A DNA stretch of 55,589 bases from a virus, in the IMG/VR virus record IMGVR_UViG_3300021090_000026, positions 1 to 55,589 of that record; one strand, given 5' to 3'. Position 1 is the first letter of the stretch. Each line of letters begins with the position of its first letter. The translations under genes were made by a program, and so were the position numbers. Shown piece after piece: positions 54,466 through 55,589 of this stretch. The notes under the pieces were generated by a model, which ran no database searches, had not been told where the DNA came from, and was given only the letters and a program-made list of their open reading frames with translations.

Positions 54466-54662
54466 GCGAGGTCAATAAACGTCCGGGAATGAATGGGCTC
54501 AACACATTCGCCAACGCTCTTCGTGAGATGCTTGGTTTCGAGAAGCTCTACCACGAGAACGGAAAAGAACGAACCACGAGCCATCGACCGGAAGGTCCAA
54601 GTTTTCAGATTCATCCCGACTTCAGCACTGGGATGACTCATAAGAGAAAACAATCGTTCTAA
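54462..54662 (+). CDS. FAN-LREMLGFEKLY protein, copy 2
   Basis: 66 aa from ATG (ATGA). NTFANALREMLGFEKLYHEN (14-33), then a polar tail (FQIHPDFSTGMTHKRKQSF). Tandem duplicate of copy 1 with diverged ends. Confidence 0.6.
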   Translation: MSEVNKRPGMNGLNTFANALREMLGFEKLYHENGKERTTSHRPEGPSFQIHPDFSTGMTHKRKQSF

Positions 54663-54693
54663 ACGTTCGTTTAACCGAGCGAAGGAGAAACAC

Positions 54694-54996
54694 GTGATCA
54701 GCCAACGAACTCTCGACATGGTGGATATCGATCCCGTAACCGTTCGCAACCCTCCACCTCTTTTTCGCTACGATGCAGGCGACGGGGTCGTCCAGCCCAT
54801 CCACATCATCACAGATAATGTTCGGGAAATGTGGCCCAAAGCATCATACTCCATCAACGAAGAGGTCTTTGTGCGCCTCGAGTTGGGCGTCTACAGCAGC
54901 GGACCCATCATCCTCATTCTCCCGTCCGAACACGGCGAGACTGTTTATGTCGTCCGCCTCGGTCGCAAGCTTGTCATCCGAACCAAGGAAGCATGA
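54694..54996 (+). CDS. Hypothetical beta-rich protein
   Basis: 100 aa from GTG seven bases after AAGGAG. RYDAGDGVVQPIHII, EVFVRLELGVYSSGPIILIL (58-77), GETVYVVRLGRKLVIRTK. The last two strands resemble the array barrel. Confidence 0.6.
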   Translation: MISQRTLDMVDIDPVTVRNPPPLFRYDAGDGVVQPIHIITDNVREMWPKASYSINEEVFVRLELGVYSSGPIILILPSEHGETVYVVRLGRKLVIRTKEA

Positions 54997-55223
54997 TCCC
55001 GTACGATCCGACTAACATCGGTGAAGCGAGCAGGTCCATCCCGATTTGCCTTCCCGAGTTCAAGGTCGATCAGCACTTGGATCACAACGTTCCCCACGTC
55101 GTCGCTATCGATCCGTCCACTCCCGAAAAGTTGGAGATGTGGATCGTAGTCGAGGCTGACAGCCTGCTCGGTGCGGTGGTCACGGCGGCGGGCTTGCTCG
55201 CACAGATGAAGAACGAAGGTTGA
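54993..55223 (+). CDS. Hypothetical alpha/beta protein
   Basis: 76 aa from ATG 54993 (ATGA). IPYDPTNIGEASRSIPICLP, PHVVAIDPSTPEKLEMWIVV, GAVVTAAGLLAQMKNEG. No family recognised. Confidence 0.6.
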   Translation: MIPYDPTNIGEASRSIPICLPEFKVDQHLDHNVPHVVAIDPSTPEKLEMWIVVEADSLLGAVVTAAGLLAQMKNEG

Positions 55224-55224
55224 G

Positions 55225-55527
55225 ATGGCAACGTTCAAAGACTTCGAAGCCGCAGCGTCACGCTTACGGAATTTGATCTTGGTTGGACAGAAGAATGCTG
55301 CGCTCCTCGACAAGTACGGTGCGCTGCAACCATTCTTCAGTGAATGGTGTCAACACATGGATGTTGAAGAACGCCTCCTCAGACTAGGGCGTAGAAAGTT
55401 TCGCATCAGAAAAAACATCATCCAATTTCGAGGATCGATCACCGGATGTTGGTTCGAATTCGACAAGACCCGCTCCACCGGTCGTTGGTGGAAAGATGTC
55501 GAAAAAAAGGATGCACGCACCAAATAG
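55225..55527 (+). CDS. Hypothetical protein, last complete gene
   Basis: 100 aa, ATG one base after the previous stop. DFEAAASRLRNLILVGQKNA, FFSEWCQHMDVEERLLRLG, RKNIIQFRGSITGCWFEFDK. Helical N-terminus and beta C-terminus; no family recognised. The remaining 62 bases contain an AT-rich TGATATAAC and the start of the next region. Confidence 0.6.
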   Translation: MATFKDFEAAASRLRNLILVGQKNAALLDKYGALQPFFSEWCQHMDVEERLLRLGRRKFRIRKNIIQFRGSITGCWFEFDKTRSTGRWWKDVEKKDARTK

Positions 55528-55589
55528 TTCAACCAATCATTTTGATATAACAAAGTTCCCGCCTTGAGGAATCAAGTGGTGTCAAATGA

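Overview
The window looks like part of a large tailed-phage (myovirus, probably jumbo-sized) genome of unknown host. The evidence is a contiguous set of T4-type baseplate genes (a gp25/W-like protein directly before a gp6/J-like baseplate wedge protein), long beta-rich tail or adhesin genes, free-standing homing endonucleases, a phage RpoD-like sigma factor, a tRNA gene, and many very small, tightly packed and often overlapping genes. No rRNA, integrase, insertion sequence or CRISPR array was seen.

Layout. (1) 1-15058, plus strand: virion/baseplate/tail genes interrupted by two homing endonucleases (481-1335 and a GIY-YIG enzyme at 2751-3386). (2) 15137-16150, plus strand: a lipoprotein trypsin-like protease, then a candidate small RNA with its own promoter and a strong terminator. 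(3) 16157-20602, minus strand: a frameshifted GIY-YIG endonuclease, a gene with a truncated tandem copy, a sigma factor whose -35-binding region 4.2 lies in another frame, small membrane proteins and a beta-class DNA methyltransferase. (4) 20612-26178, minus strand: tRNA-Gly, an inserted plus-strand nuclease, an SGNH hydrolase, an ATP-grasp enzyme, a lipoprotein and a histone-deacetylase-fold enzyme. (5) 26233-44126, minus strand: a tandem array of more than forty small (about 60-120 aa), strongly diverged paralogues with an SH3/KOW-like strand pattern, interspersed with Pth2, Nudix, PD-(D/E)XK, HigA-like and zinc-ribbon proteins; a few members lie outside this core (20390, 23263, 24340, 24621). 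(6) 40208-47342, minus strand: four unrelated proteins that share an N-terminal helix of the form MK..xxEL[RK]xLVRxxL, plus a second kinase-like protein; two of the set are protein-kinase-like. (7) 47718-55527, plus strand: a GC-richer module of small genes with three internally duplicated gene pairs, zinc-binding proteins, hairpins, a tRNA-like element and another GIY-YIG endonuclease in the opposite orientation.

How it works together. Ten promoters share one architecture (a wTGAA(A/C/T)-type -35 in nine of ten, exactly 17 bp, extended -10 TAnAAT), on both strands, and drive the array and the right-hand module; the phage sigma factor or the host housekeeping sigma could read them. Most array genes are joined by ATGA, TGATG or GTGA overlaps, so translation is coupled. 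The function of the array is unknown and is the best candidate for an undescribed system here.
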